A stretch of DNA of 64,000 bases from Cloeon dipterum (lineage: Eukaryota > Arthropoda > Insecta > Ephemeroptera > Baetidae), in assembly GCF_949628265.1 (NCBI RefSeq), contig NC_088787.1, forward strand, positions 238,501-302,500. The letters are read 5' to 3'. This document shows positions 12,101 through 39,497 of this stretch, one piece after another (positions within the stretch are counted from its first letter, which is position 1; each line of letters begins with the position of its first letter). Position numbers and translations under genes: made by a program. Below the pieces are notes generated by a model. That model had not been told where the DNA came from. It saw only the letters and a program-made list of their open reading frames with translations, and did no database searches.

Positions 12101-15100
12101 GGCGAAACTCGAAAATTAAAAATTCCTAGGGCAATTACTGGATTAGAGTCATGCTTGCGAACTTTATTAAATTATTTCTTATATTAAAATCTAACTTTCC
12201 ATCAAATTTGAACCAATTTGCGTGCTCCAAATTAAAAATATTAAAAATTGGAATTTTGAAATCGGCCGAACTAAAAATTTAAAATTCTTATTGCAAATAC
12301 TGTATTAAATTCATACTTGCAAACTCCTTTAATTATTTCTAAATATTAATTTCTAACTTTTCAGCAAATTTGAATCAATTTGCATGCTCCAAAATAGAAA
12401 TATTAAAAATTAGAATTTTGAAATCGGCCGAACTCGAAAATTTAAAATTCTTAGGGCAATTACTGGATTAGACACATGCTTACAAACTCTTTTAAATTAT
12501 TCTAAATATTAATTTCTAACTTTCCAACAAATTTGAACCAATTTGCGTGCTCCAAAATAAAAATATTAAAAATTAGAATTTTGAAATCGGCTGAACTCGA
12601 AAATTTAAAATTCTTAGGGCAATTACTGGATTAGACACATGCTTAAAAACTCTTTTAAATTATTCTAAATATTAATTTCTAACTTTCCAACAAATTTGAA
12701 CCAATTTGCGTGCTCCAAAATAAAAATATTAAAAATTAGAATTTTGAAATCGGCTGAACTCGAAAATTTAAAATTCTTATTGCAATTCATGTATTAAATT
12801 CATGCTTGCAAACTCTATTAAAATATTTCTTATATTAATTTCTAACTTTTCATCAAATTTGTACCAATTTGCATGCTCCAAAATAAAAATATTAAAAATT
12901 AGAATTTTGAAATCGGCGAAACTCGAAAATTAAAAATTCCTAGGGCAATTACTGGATTAGAGTCATGCTTGCGAACTTTATTAAATTATTTCTTATATTA
13001 AAATCTAACTTTCCATCAAATTTGAACCAATTTGCGTGCTCCAAATTAAAAATATTAAAAATTGGAATTTTGAAATCGGCCGAACTCGAAAATTAAAAAT
13101 TCCTAGGGCAATTACTGGATTAGAGTCATGCTTGCAAACTCCTTTAAATATTTCTAAATATTAATTTCTAACGTTTCAGCAAATATGAACCTATTTGCAT
13201 GCTCCAAATTAAAAATATTAAAAATTAGAATTTTGAAATCGGCGAAACTCGAAAATTAAAAATTCCTAGGGCAATTACTGGATTAGAGTCATGCTTGCGA
13301 ACTTTATTAAATTATTTCTTATATTAAAATCTAACTTTCCATCAAATTTGAACCAATTTGCGTGCTCCAAATTAAAAATATTAAAAATTGGAATTTTGAA
13401 ATAGGCCGAACTCGAAAATTTAAAATTCTTATTGCAATTACTGTTTTAAATTCATGCTTTCAAACTCCTTTAATTATTTCTAAATATTAATTTCTAACTT
13501 TTCAGCAAATTTGAATCAATTTGCATGCTCCAAAATAGAAATATTAAAAATTAGAATTTTGAAATCGGCCGAACTCGAAAATTTAAAATTCTTAGGGCAA
13601 TTACTGGATTAGACACATGCTTACAAACTCTTTTAAATTATTCTAAATATTAATTTCTAACTTTCCAACAAATTTGAACCAATTTGCGTGCTCCAAAATA
13701 AAAATATTAAAAATTAGAATTTTGAAATTGGCGAAACTCGAAAATTAAAAATTCCTAGGGCAATTACTGGATTAGAGTCATGTTTGCGAACTTTATTAAA
13801 TTATTTCTTATATTAAAATCTATCTTTCCATCAAATTTGAACCAATTTGCGTGCTCCAAATTAAAAATATTAAAAATTGGAATTTTGAAATCGGCCGAAC
13901 TCGAAAATTTAAAATTCTTATTGCAAATACTGTATTAAATTCATGCTTGCAAACTCTATTAAAATATTTCTTATATTAGTTTCTAACTTTTCATCAAATT
14001 TGTACCAATTTGCATGCTCCAAAATAAAAATATTAAAAATTAGAATTTTGAAATCGGCGAAACTCGAAAATTAAAAATTCCTAGGGCAATTACTGGATTA
14101 GAGTCATGCTTGCGAACTTTATTAAAATATTTCTTATATTAATTTCTAACTTTTCATCAAATTTGTACCAATTTGCATGCTCCAAAATAAAAATATTAAA
14201 AATTAGAATTTTGAAATCGGCCGAACTCGAAAATTTAAAATTCTTATAGCAATTACTGTATTAAATTCATGCTTGCAAACTCCTTTAATTATTTCTAAAT
14301 ATTAATTTCTAACTTTTCAACAAATTTGAATCAATTTGCGTGATCCAAATTAAAAATATTAAAAATTACAATTTTGAAATCGGCCGAACTCGAAAATTTA
14401 AAATTCTTATTGCAATTACTGTATTAAATTCATGCTTGCAAACTCCTTTAATTATTTCTAAATATTAATTTCTAACTTTTCATCAAATTTGAACCAATTT
14501 GCGTGCTCCAAATTAAAAATATTAAAAATTAGAATTTTGAAATCGGCTGAACTCGAAAATTTAAAATTCTTTTAGCAATTACTGTATTAAATTCATGCTT
14601 GCAAACTCCTTTAATTATTTCTAAATATTAATTTCTAACTTTTCATCAAATTTGAACCAATTTCCGTGCTCCAAATTAAAAATATTAAAAATTAGAATTT
14701 TGAAATCGGCTGAACTCGAAAATTTAAAATTCTTATAGCAATTACTGTATTAAATTCATGCTTGCAAACTCCTTTAATTATTTCTAAATATTAATTTCTA
14801 ACTTTCCATCAAATTTGAACCAATTTGCGTGCTCCAAATTAAAAATATTAAAAATTAGAATTTTGAAATCAGCTGAACTCGAAAATTTAAAATTCTTTTA
14901 GCAATTACTGTATTAAATTCATGCTTGCAAACTCCTTTAATTATTTCTAAATATTAATTTCTAACTTTTCATCAAATTTGAACCAATTTCCGTGCTCCAA
15001 ATTAAAAATATTAAAAATTAGAATTTTGAAATCGGCTGAACCCGAAAATTTAAAATTCTTATAGCAATTACTGTATTAAATTCATGCTTGCAAACTCCTT

Positions 15101-18100
15101 TAATTATTTCTAAATATTAATTTCTAACTTTCCATCAAATTTGAACCAATTTGCGTGCTCCAAATTAAAAATATTAAAAATTAGAATTTTGAAATCGGCT
15201 GAACTCGAAAATTTAAAATTCTTATTGCAATTACTGTATTAAATTCATGCTTGCTAACTCCTTTAATTATTTCTAAATATTAATTTCTAACTTTTCAGCA
15301 AATTTGAATCAATTTGCATGCTCCAAAATAAAAATATTAAAAATTAGAATTTTGAAATCGGCCGAACTTGAAAATTTAAAATTCTTATTGCAATTACTGT
15401 ATTAAATTCATGCTTGCAAACTCCTTTAATTATTTCTAAATATTAATTTCTAACTTTTCAGCAAATATGAACCAATTTGCGTGCTCCAAATAAAAAATAT
15501 TAAAAATTACAATTTTGAAATCGGCCGAACTCGAAAGTTTAAAATTCTTATTGCAATTACTGTATTAAATTCATGCTTGCAAACTCCTTTAATTATTTCT
15601 AAATATTAATTTCTAACTTTTCATCAAATTTGAACCAATTTGCGTGCTCCAAATTAAAAATATTAAAAATTAGAATTTTGAAATCGGCCGAACTCGAAAA
15701 TTTAAAATTCTTAGGGCAATTACTGTATTAAATTCATGCTTGCAAACTCCTTTAATTATTTCTAAATATTAATTTCTAACTTTTCAGCAAATATGAACCA
15801 ATTTGCATGCTCCAAATTAAAAATATTAAAAATTAGAATTTTGAAATCGGCCGAACTCGAAAATTTAAAATTCTTAGGGCAATTACTAGATTAGAGACAT
15901 GCTTGCGAACTTTATTAAATTATTTCTTATATTAATTTCTAACTTTCCATCAAATTTGAACCAATTTGCGTGCTCCAAATTAAAAATATTAAAAATTGGA
16001 ATTTTGAAATCGGCTGAACTCGAAAATTTAAAATTCTTATTGCAATTACTGTATTAAATTCATGCTTGCAAACTCCTTTAATTATTTCTAAATATTAATT
16101 TCTAACTTTCCATCAAATTTGAACCAATTTGCGTGCTCCAAAATAAAAATATTAAAAATTAGAATTTTGAAATCGGCGAAACTCGAAAATTAAAAATTCC
16201 TAGGGCAATTACTGGATTAGAGTCATGTTTGCGAACTTTATTAAATTATTTCTTATATTAAAATCTATCTTTCCATCAAATTTGAACCAATTTGCGTGCT
16301 CCAAATTAAAAATATTAAAAATTGGAATTTTGAAATCGGCCGAACTCGAAAATTTAAAATTCTTATTGCAATTACTGTTTTAAATTCATGCTTGCAAACT
16401 CTATTAAAATATTTCTTATATTAATTTCTAACTTTTCATCAAATTTGTACCAATTTGCATGCTCCAAAATAAAAATATTAAAAATTAGAATTTTGAAATC
16501 GGCGAAACTCGAAAATTAAAAATTCCTAGGGCAATTACTGGATTAGAGTCATGCTTGCGAACTTTATTAAATTATTTCTTATATTAAAATCTAACTTTCC
16601 ATCAAATTTGAACCAATTTGCGTGCTCCAAATTAAAAATATTAAAAATTGGAATTTTGAAATAGGCCGAACTCGAAAATTTAAAATTCTTATTGCAATTA
16701 CTGTTTTAAATTCATGCTTGCAAACTCCTTTAATTATTTCTAAATATTAATTTCTAACTTTTCATCAAATTTGAACCAATTTCCGTGCTCCAAATTAAAA
16801 ATATTAAAAATTAGAATTTTGAAATCGGCTGAACTCGAAAATTTAAAATTCTTATAGCAATTACTGTATTAAATTCATGCTTGCAAACTCCTTTAATTAT
16901 TTCTAAATATTAATTTCTAACTTTCCATCAAATTTGAACCAATTTGCGTGCTCCAAATTAAAAATATTAAAAATTAGAATTTTGAAATCAGCTGAACTCG
17001 AAAATTTAAAATTCTTTTAGCAATTACTGTATTAAATTCATGCTTGCAAACTCCTTTAATTATTTCTAAATATTAATTTCTAACTTTTCATCAAATTTGA
17101 ACCAATTTCCGTGCTCCAAATTAAAAATATTAAAAATAAGAATTTTGAAATCGGCTGAACTCGAAAATTTAAAATTCTTATAGCAATTACTGTATTAAAT
17201 TCATGCTTGCAAACTCCTTTAATTATTTCTAAATATTAATTTCTAACTTTCCATCAAATTTGAACCAATTTGCGTGCTCCAAATTAAAAATATTAAAAAT
17301 TAGAATTTTGAAATCGGCTGAACTCGAAAATTTAAAATTCTTATTGCAATTACTGTATTAAATTCATGCTTGCTAACTCCTTTAATTATTTCTAAATATT
17401 AATTTCTAACTTTTCAGCAAATTTGAATCAATTTGCATGCTCCAAAATAAAAATATTAAAAATTAGAATTTTGAAATCGGCCGAACTCGAAAATTTAAAA
17501 TTCTTATTGCAATTACTGTATTAAATTCATGCTTGCAAACTCCTTTAATTATTTCTAAATATTAATTTCTAACTTTTCAGCAAATATGAACCAATTTGCA
17601 TGCTCCAAATTAAAAATATTAAAAATTAGAATTTTGAAATCGGCGGAACTCGAAAATTAAAAATTCTTATTGCAAATACTGTATTAAATTCATGCTTGCA
17701 AACTCCTTTAATTATTTCTAAATATTAATTTCTAACTTTTCATCAAATTTGAACCAATTTGCGTGCTCCAAATTAAAAATATTAAAAATTAGAATTTTGA
17801 AATCGGCCGAACTCGAAAATTTAAAATTCTTAGGGCAATTACTGTATTAAATTCATGCTTGCAAACTCCTTTAATTATTTCTAAATATTAATTTCTAACT
17901 TTTCAGCAAATATGAACCAATTTGCATGCTCCAAATTAAAAATATTAAAAATTAGAATTTTGAAATCGGCCGAACTCGAAAATTTAAAATTCTTAGGGCA
18001 ATTACTAGATTAGAGACATGCTTGCGAACTTTATTAAATTATTTCTTATATTAATTTCTAACTTTCCATCAAATTTGAACCAATTTGCGTGCTCCAAATT

Positions 18101-21100
18101 AAAAATATTAAAAATTGGAATTTTGAAATCGGCTGAACTCGAAAATTTAAAATTCTTATTGCAATTACTGTATTAAATTCATGCTTGCAAACTCCTTTAA
18201 TTATTTCTAAATATTAATTTCTAACTTTCCATCAAATTTGAACCAATTTGCGTGCTCCAAAATAAAAATATTAAAAATTAGAATTTTGAAATCGGCGAAA
18301 CTCGAAAATTAAAAATTCCTAGGGCAATTACTGGATTAGAGTCATGTTTGCGAACTTTATTAAATTATTTCTTATATTAAAATCTATCTTTCCATCAAAT
18401 TTGAACCAATTTGCGTGCTCCAAATTAAAAATATTAAAAATTGGAATTTTGAAATCGGCCGAACTCGAAAATTTAAAATTCTTATTGCAATTACTGTTTT
18501 AAATTCATGCTTGCAAACTCTATTAAAATATTTCTTATATTAATTTCTAACTTTTCATCAAATTTGTACCAATTTGCATGCTCCAAAATAAAAATATTAA
18601 AAATTAGAATTTTGAAATCGGCGAAACTCGAAAATTAAAAATTCCTAGGGCAATTACTGGATTAGAGTCATGCTTGCGAACTTTATTAAATTATTTCTTA
18701 TATTAAAATCTAACTTTCCATCAAATTTGAACCAATTTGCGTGCTCCAAATTAAAAATATTAAAAATTGGAATTTTGAAATAGGCCGAACTCGAAAATTT
18801 AAAATTCTTATTGCAATTACTGTTTTAAATTCATGCTTGCAAACTCCTTTAATTATTTCTAAATATTAATTTCTAACTTTTCAGCAAATTTGAATCAATT
18901 TGCATGCTCCAAAATAGAAATATTAAAAATTAGAATTTTGAAATCGGCCGAACTCGAAAATTTAAAATTCTTAGGGCAATTACTGGATTAGACACATGCT
19001 TACAAACTCTTTTAAATTATTCTAAATATTAATTTCTAACTTTCCAACAAATTTGAACCAATTTGCGTGCTCCAAATTAAAAATATTAAAAATTAGAATT
19101 TTGAAATCGGCTGAACTCGAAAATTTAAAATTCTTATTGCAATTACTGTATTAAATTCATGCTTGCTAACTCCTTTAATTATTTCTAAATATTAATTTCT
19201 AACTTTTCAGCAAATTTGAATCAATTTGCATGCTCCAAAATAAAAATATTAAAAATTAGAATTTTGAAATCGGCCGAACTCGAAAATTTAAAATTCTTAT
19301 TGCAATTACTGTATTAAATTCATGCTTGCAAACTCCTTTAATTATTTCTAAATATTAATTTCTAACTTTCCATCGAATTTGAACCAATTTGCGTGCTCCA
19401 AATAAAAAATATTAAAAATTACAATTTTGAAATCGGCCGAACTCGAAAATTTAAAATTCTTAGGGCAATTACTAGATTAGAGACATGCTTGCGAACTTTA
19501 TTAAATTATTTCTTATATTAATTTCTAACTTTCCATCAAATTTGAACCAATTTGCGTGCTCCAAATTAAAAATATTAAAAATTAGAATTTTGAAATCGGC
19601 TGAACTCGAAAATTTAAAATTCTTATTGCAATTACTGTATTAAATTCATGCTTGCAAACTCCTTTAATTATTTCTAAATATTAATTTCTAACTTTCCATC
19701 AAATTTGAACCAATTTGCGTGCTCCAAAATAAAAATATTAAAAATTAGAATTTTGAAATCGGCGAAACTCGAAAATTAAAAATTCCTAGGGCAATTACTG
19801 GATTAGAGTCATGTTTGCGAACTTTATTAAATTATTTCTTATATTAAAATCTATCTTTCCATCAAATTTGAACCAATTTGCGTGCTCCAAATTAAAAATA
19901 TTAAAAATTGGAATTTTGAAATCGGCCGAACTCGAAAATTTAAAATTCTTATTGCAATTACTGTTTTAAATTCATGCTTGCAAACTCTATTAAAATATTT
20001 CTTATATTAATTTCTAACTTTTCATCAAATTTGTACCAATTTGCATGCTCCAAAATAAAAATATTAAAAATTAGAATTTTGAAATCGGCGAAACTCGAAA
20101 ATTAAAAATTCCTAGGGCAATTACTGGATTAGAGTCATGCTTGCGAACTTTATTAAATTATTTCTTATATTAAAATCTAACTTTCCATCAAATTTGAACC
20201 AATTTGCGTGCTCCAAATTAAAAATATTAAAAATTGGTATTTTGAAATAGGCCGAACTCGAAAATTTAAAATTCTTATTGCAATTACTGTTTTAAATTCA
20301 TGCTTGCAAACTCCTTTAATTATTTCTAAATATTAATTTCTAACTTTTCAGCAAATTTGAATCAATTTGCATGCTCCAAAATAGAAATATTAAAAATTAG
20401 AATTTTGAAATCGGCCGAACTCGAAAATTTAAAATTCTTAGGGCAATTACTGGATTAGACACATGCTTACAAACTCTTTTAAATTATTCTAAATATTAAT
20501 TTCTAACTTTCCAACAAATTTGAACCAATTTGCGTGCTCCAAAATAAAAATATTCAAAATTAGAATTTTAAAATTGGCCGAACTCGAAAATTTAAAATTC
20601 TTATAGCAATTACTGTATTAAATTCATGCTTGCAAACTCCTTTAATTATTTCTAAATATTAATTTCTAACTTTCCATCGAATTTGAACCAATTTGCGTGC
20701 TCCAAATAAAAAATATTAAAAATTACAATTTTGAAATCGGCCGAACTCGAAAATTTAAAATTCTTATTGCAATTACTGTATTAAATTCATGCTTGCAAAC
20801 TCCTTTAATTATTTCTAAATATTAATTTCTAACTTTTCAGCAAATATGAACCAATTTGCATGCTCCAAATTAAAAATATTAAAAATTAGAATTTTGAAAT
20901 CGGCGGAACTCGAAAATTAAAAATTCTTATTGCAAATACTGTATTAAATTCATGCTTGCAAACTCCTTTAATTATTTCTAAATATTAATTTCTAACTTTT
21001 CATCAAATTTGAACCAATTTGCGTGCTCCAAATTAAAAATATTAAAAATTAGAATTTTGAAATAGGCGAAACTCGAAAATTTAAAATTCTTAGGGCAATT

Positions 21101-22165
21101 ACTGTATTAAATTCATGCTTGCAAACTCCTTTAATTATTTCTAAATATTAATTTCTAACTTTTCAGCAAATATGAACCAATTTGCATGCTCCAAATTAAA
21201 AATATTAAAAATTAGAATTTTGAAATCGGCCGAACTCGAAAATTTAAAATTCTTAGGGCAATTACTGGATTAGAGTCATGCTTGCGAACTTTATTAAATT
21301 ATTTCTTATATTAATTTCTAACTTTTCATCAAATTTGTACCAATTTGCATGCTCCAAAATAAAAATATTAAAAATTAGAATTTTGAAATCGGCTGAACTC
21401 GAAAATTTAAAATTCTTAGGGCAATTACTAGATTAGAGACATGCTTGCGAACTTTATTAAATTATTTCTTATATTAATTTCTAACTTTCCATCAAATTTG
21501 AACCAATTTGCGTGCTCCAAATTAAAAATATTAAAAATTGGAATTTTGAAATCGGCTGAACTCGAAAATTTAAAATTCTTATTGCAATTACTGTATTAAA
21601 TTCATGCTTGCAAACTCCTTTAATTATTTCTAAATATTAATTTCTAACTTTCCATCAAATTTGAACCAATTTGCGTGCTCCAAAATAAAAATATTAAAAA
21701 TTAGAATTTTGAAATCGGCCGAACTCGAAAATTTAAAATTCTTAGGGCAATTACTGGATTAGAGACATGCTTGCAAACTCCTTTAATTATTTTTAAATAA
21801 TAATTTCTAACTTTCCAGAAAATTTGAACCAATTTGCGTGCTCCAAAATAAAAATATTTAAAATTAGAATTTTGAAATCGGCCGAACTCGAATTTTTTAA
21901 ATTCTTAGGGAAATTTCTGGAATAAATGAATGTTTGCAAACTCTATTAAATTATTTTAAATATTATTTTCTAACTTTCCAGAAAATTTGAACCTATTTGC
22001 GTGCTCCAAAATAAAAATATTAAAAATTAGAATTTGGAAATCGGCCGAACTCGTAAATTTAAAATTCTTAGGGCAATTTCTGGATTAAATTAATGTTTGC
22101 AAACTCTATTAAATGATTCTAAATATTATTTTCTAATTTTCCAGCAAATTTGAACCAATTTGCCT
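6150..22165. repeat. Satellite DNA array, about 98 tandem copies of a 163 bp monomer
   Basis: The words CAATTACTGGATTAGAG, ATGCTTGC, CCAATTTGCGTGCTCC and GAAATCGGCCGAACTCG return every 163 bp (for example CAATTA at 6264, 6427, 6590 and 6753) for 16 kb without a foreign insertion that I can see. Monomer variants differ at shared positions, for example TTAGGGCAA versus TTATTGCAA, CAGCAAATTTGAATC versus CATCAAATTTGAACC, and GGCCGAAC versus GGCTGAAC or GGCGAAAC. They recur in fixed order, giving higher-order repeats of 8 monomers (1304 bp), 12, 13 (2120 bp) and 11 monomers. The outermost copies (before about 6300 and after about 21770) are more diverged. No long open frame exists. Being directly repeated without unique spacers, it is not CRISPR-like. 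Confidence 0.97.
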
Positions 22166-23062
22166 ACTTATTGCCAACAACACGCATGCACCACGTATTA
22201 GTGCTAGCGCTAGCTGGCAGCCAGCTGACAACTGACAACTGACAGGGCACTTTCCGGCAAAACTTCGAATTAAATTCAGCGAATTCGACCCAAAACTGGT
22301 CTGAAAGTACAGCGACGTGCTCTCCCGTGTCTGATTATGTGAGAAACTTTTGTCTTCGAAAATCAGTTCCGTACTCTCCGAGCTCCGAGTTTTTAGCGAG
22401 AATTTTCCATTTAAATAACGCGTGCGCGTTCTATAAAAGTAAAAAATGGTTGCGCATCAAATTAACAAAACCACGCACGAAATCGCCGAGGTCAGCTGCC
22501 ATAATTATACCTAATTACATAAATAATGCATAATTACAATTACCTCCCATTATTACGATTATCACGTTCAAATTGGGGGCTACCGGGGACCGGTCTGAAT
22601 TGGATCAAAATCGCTTTCTGGTTTGAACAAAAATTGCTAAAACTGAAAAAATCCCTCCTGTTCCTTAAGTATTATGTATTCCAATCAAATTTTAATATAA
22701 ATTGCATTTGCCAAGCGTTTTGTTGTGCTAATTCAACTTGTAAAACGTTCAACTAGCGAGTTATTTTAATCTCGTGGCTTAAAAACTGTGATAGGTTTTT
22801 TTTGGAACCCCTACGATGCGTCAAAATTTTACGAATATTCGCAGTAGATAATTTAAGAACGAGTAATGAGACGTGGTTGGGCAGTTTTGATTTTTAAAAA
22901 TTGATTTTTCACGTGCGGATTTTCGTATCAGGCTTTCTTAGCTATAAAAAAAGTTTTTTCCGTTATATTAATTTTTGTGGTGGAAGTAGCACTTTTAAAA
23001 TTTGATGGCCACGCTCTCTATATTTTTCGCACGTCCATAGCAGTTAAAATCGAGTCTCTTAA
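22166..23062. other. Spacer between satellite and myosin 3' end
   Basis: Unique sequence begins with a small palindrome-rich patch (GTGCTAGCGCTAGCTGGC, then repeated GACAACT) near 22200-22245. Short open frames at 22327-22756 have no recognisable family or GC-rich exon character, so I call no gene. Confidence 0.45.
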
Positions 23063-23166
23063 TTTATTAATTAGAAAAAGCAGGTTATTGATTCTACGCC
23101 CCAATATTTCAGTGTCAAAAATGAATGAGCATCGAATTAAAGTCGTTAGTGTCTGGTTTTTCATGT

Positions 23167-23172
23167 TTTATT
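23167..23172 (-). terminator. Poly(A) signal of the myosin gene (AATAAA)
   Basis: The minus-strand AATAAA lies about 227 bases after the myosin stop codon. A second AATAAA lies at 23063-23068 and could serve a longer 3' end. Confidence 0.4.
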
Positions 23173-23398
23173 TCTGTACAGAGTTGTATATTCTTGTGCT
23201 CGAGATTCATTCCATGTTTCACAGATATTTTGGCTGCGAGGAGAGCCTGTCCGATCCGGTCCGCCGAGTAATAACTAAAAACCGTAAGTCGTGTGTGCCG
23301 GCGCTGGTCAATAACAAACAAACGAACCAACAAATAAATAAAAAACAAAGGGAAAATTATGAGATATATCATAAAATGTATGTATAAGAGGAAGGTGG

Positions 23399-38320
<14,922 letters not shown>

Positions 38321-38819
38321 GCTCAGGTCGAGGGTTGCGTCAGGTCCATCTGCGTCGTCGGTGCACTCGCGCAAAGGGCCTCGGGGCTGCGGGAGTCGTC
38401 CCTGGCCCGGCCGAACGCCGACTGAACTGCTGCAACCCGCTCTCAGCTGCTCGCTCGCTCGCCCTCCGCCAACCCCCGCCCTCGCACCCCCAGCGCCGCA
38501 CGCGTCCGCCGCCCCAACCAAATTCCTTCTGCCACTCGCAGTCTCCGCGAATGCGGCATGTTTTTCCTAATGTGCCGCATTTAAAAAAAAATGAATTTAA
38601 AAAAATTATTTTAATTTAAATCTGAGGACAAGTGCCGGCGACGTAAAAATGTAATTGCTCTTATCACAATTGCCAAGTGTTTGCGGCAGGAAACCAGTTG
38701 TTGTTTCAATTTTGCGGCGTAATCTCATTTCCTCGCGGCGAGCTTGTTAAATCGAGGCGTCTCAAGATTAAAAGACTTAAATGTATGCAAAAAAATTAAA
38801 TTAGGAAATAATAGCGAAC

Positions 38820-38934
38820 CGTGCTTGAGGTCCCTGACGCCGGTCAGGTCGACGGTCATCTTCATTTTGTGCTTGACCCCAGGGCCGAGGGTGTGCGAAC
38901 GGAATGTCACGCGAGCCGGCGCATCGTCCGCGTC
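38820..38934 (-). CDS. Possible upstream or alternative 5' exon of the myosin
   Basis: A GC-rich minus-strand segment begins after a good acceptor (GCCGCCTCAG) and ends at CACG/GTTCGC in phase 1. It reads DADDAPARVTFRSHTLG...LTGVRDLKH. The phase fits exon 35824-35930 directly, or the downstream 38302 exon if an acceptor at about 38346 is used. It has no in-frame upstream ATG of its own nearby, so an additional 5' exon would be needed, unless translation starts at one of its two internal ATGs (MKM). Its membership in the myosin gene is inferred from phase, strand and position only. Confidence 0.3.
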
Positions 38935-39497
38935 CTGAGGCGGCCCGCAGCCGCGCCTGTCACTCGCTCGCGTCCAAGAAACACTGCTTTTCCTCGTCTG
39001 CCTCTTAGTCACCGCCGCAGCGACCCGTTCCCACCCGTCCGGTCTCGCTCAGGGGTGTAGGCAACGGAGTCAACGTGAGCTACTCCATAAAAAGGTTTTA
39101 AAATAATTTAAATTTCAGATTTCAGACAGTTTTAGAGTTATATAAAACATTAGCCACCAAAATCCTCTGACATTGACGCATTCTCACGTTTTTGTGGCTT
39201 GAGTTCGATCGACCAACCGGTCTCCGCTGCGCACTCCACCAAAACAAACTGGCGGAGCGCAAAAACTTTCCTCAACCGGTTCTCGCAAACTCACCGGCAG
39301 CCTTGAAAATCAAGAAAATTAAATTCTTATCAATTCTGTCCAAATCAATAATTTTATGCCTGATCCAGTTTGCCATTCCATACTTACGATCAAATAACGA
39401 GTGTTCTCTGCTCTCGCAGAACCGGTTTTTAAAGTGCCAACGGGAAAAACTGTAAACAAAAGCAAGCAGCTGATGAGCCGCCAAGGGTAGGAAGGCG
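38935..39497. promoter_or_regulatory. Head-to-head intergenic region between myosin and the TLC-like gene
   Basis: The myosin (minus) and the multi-pass membrane gene (plus, start 39498) are divergently arranged, so this stretch probably carries one or both promoters. I see no clear TATA box. The left half is GC-rich and the right half AT-rich. Confidence 0.35.

Noticed and set aside
6150-22165. Regular repeats suggesting a CRISPR-like array
   Set aside because: Units are directly tandem, 163 bp long, with no unique spacers and no cas genes, in a eukaryotic genome; it is a satellite.
22977-23387. 136-codon plus-strand open frame
   Set aside because: AT-rich, lies over the antisense of the myosin 3' UTR, has no family resemblance and ends in low-complexity Gln/Asn/Lys codons.
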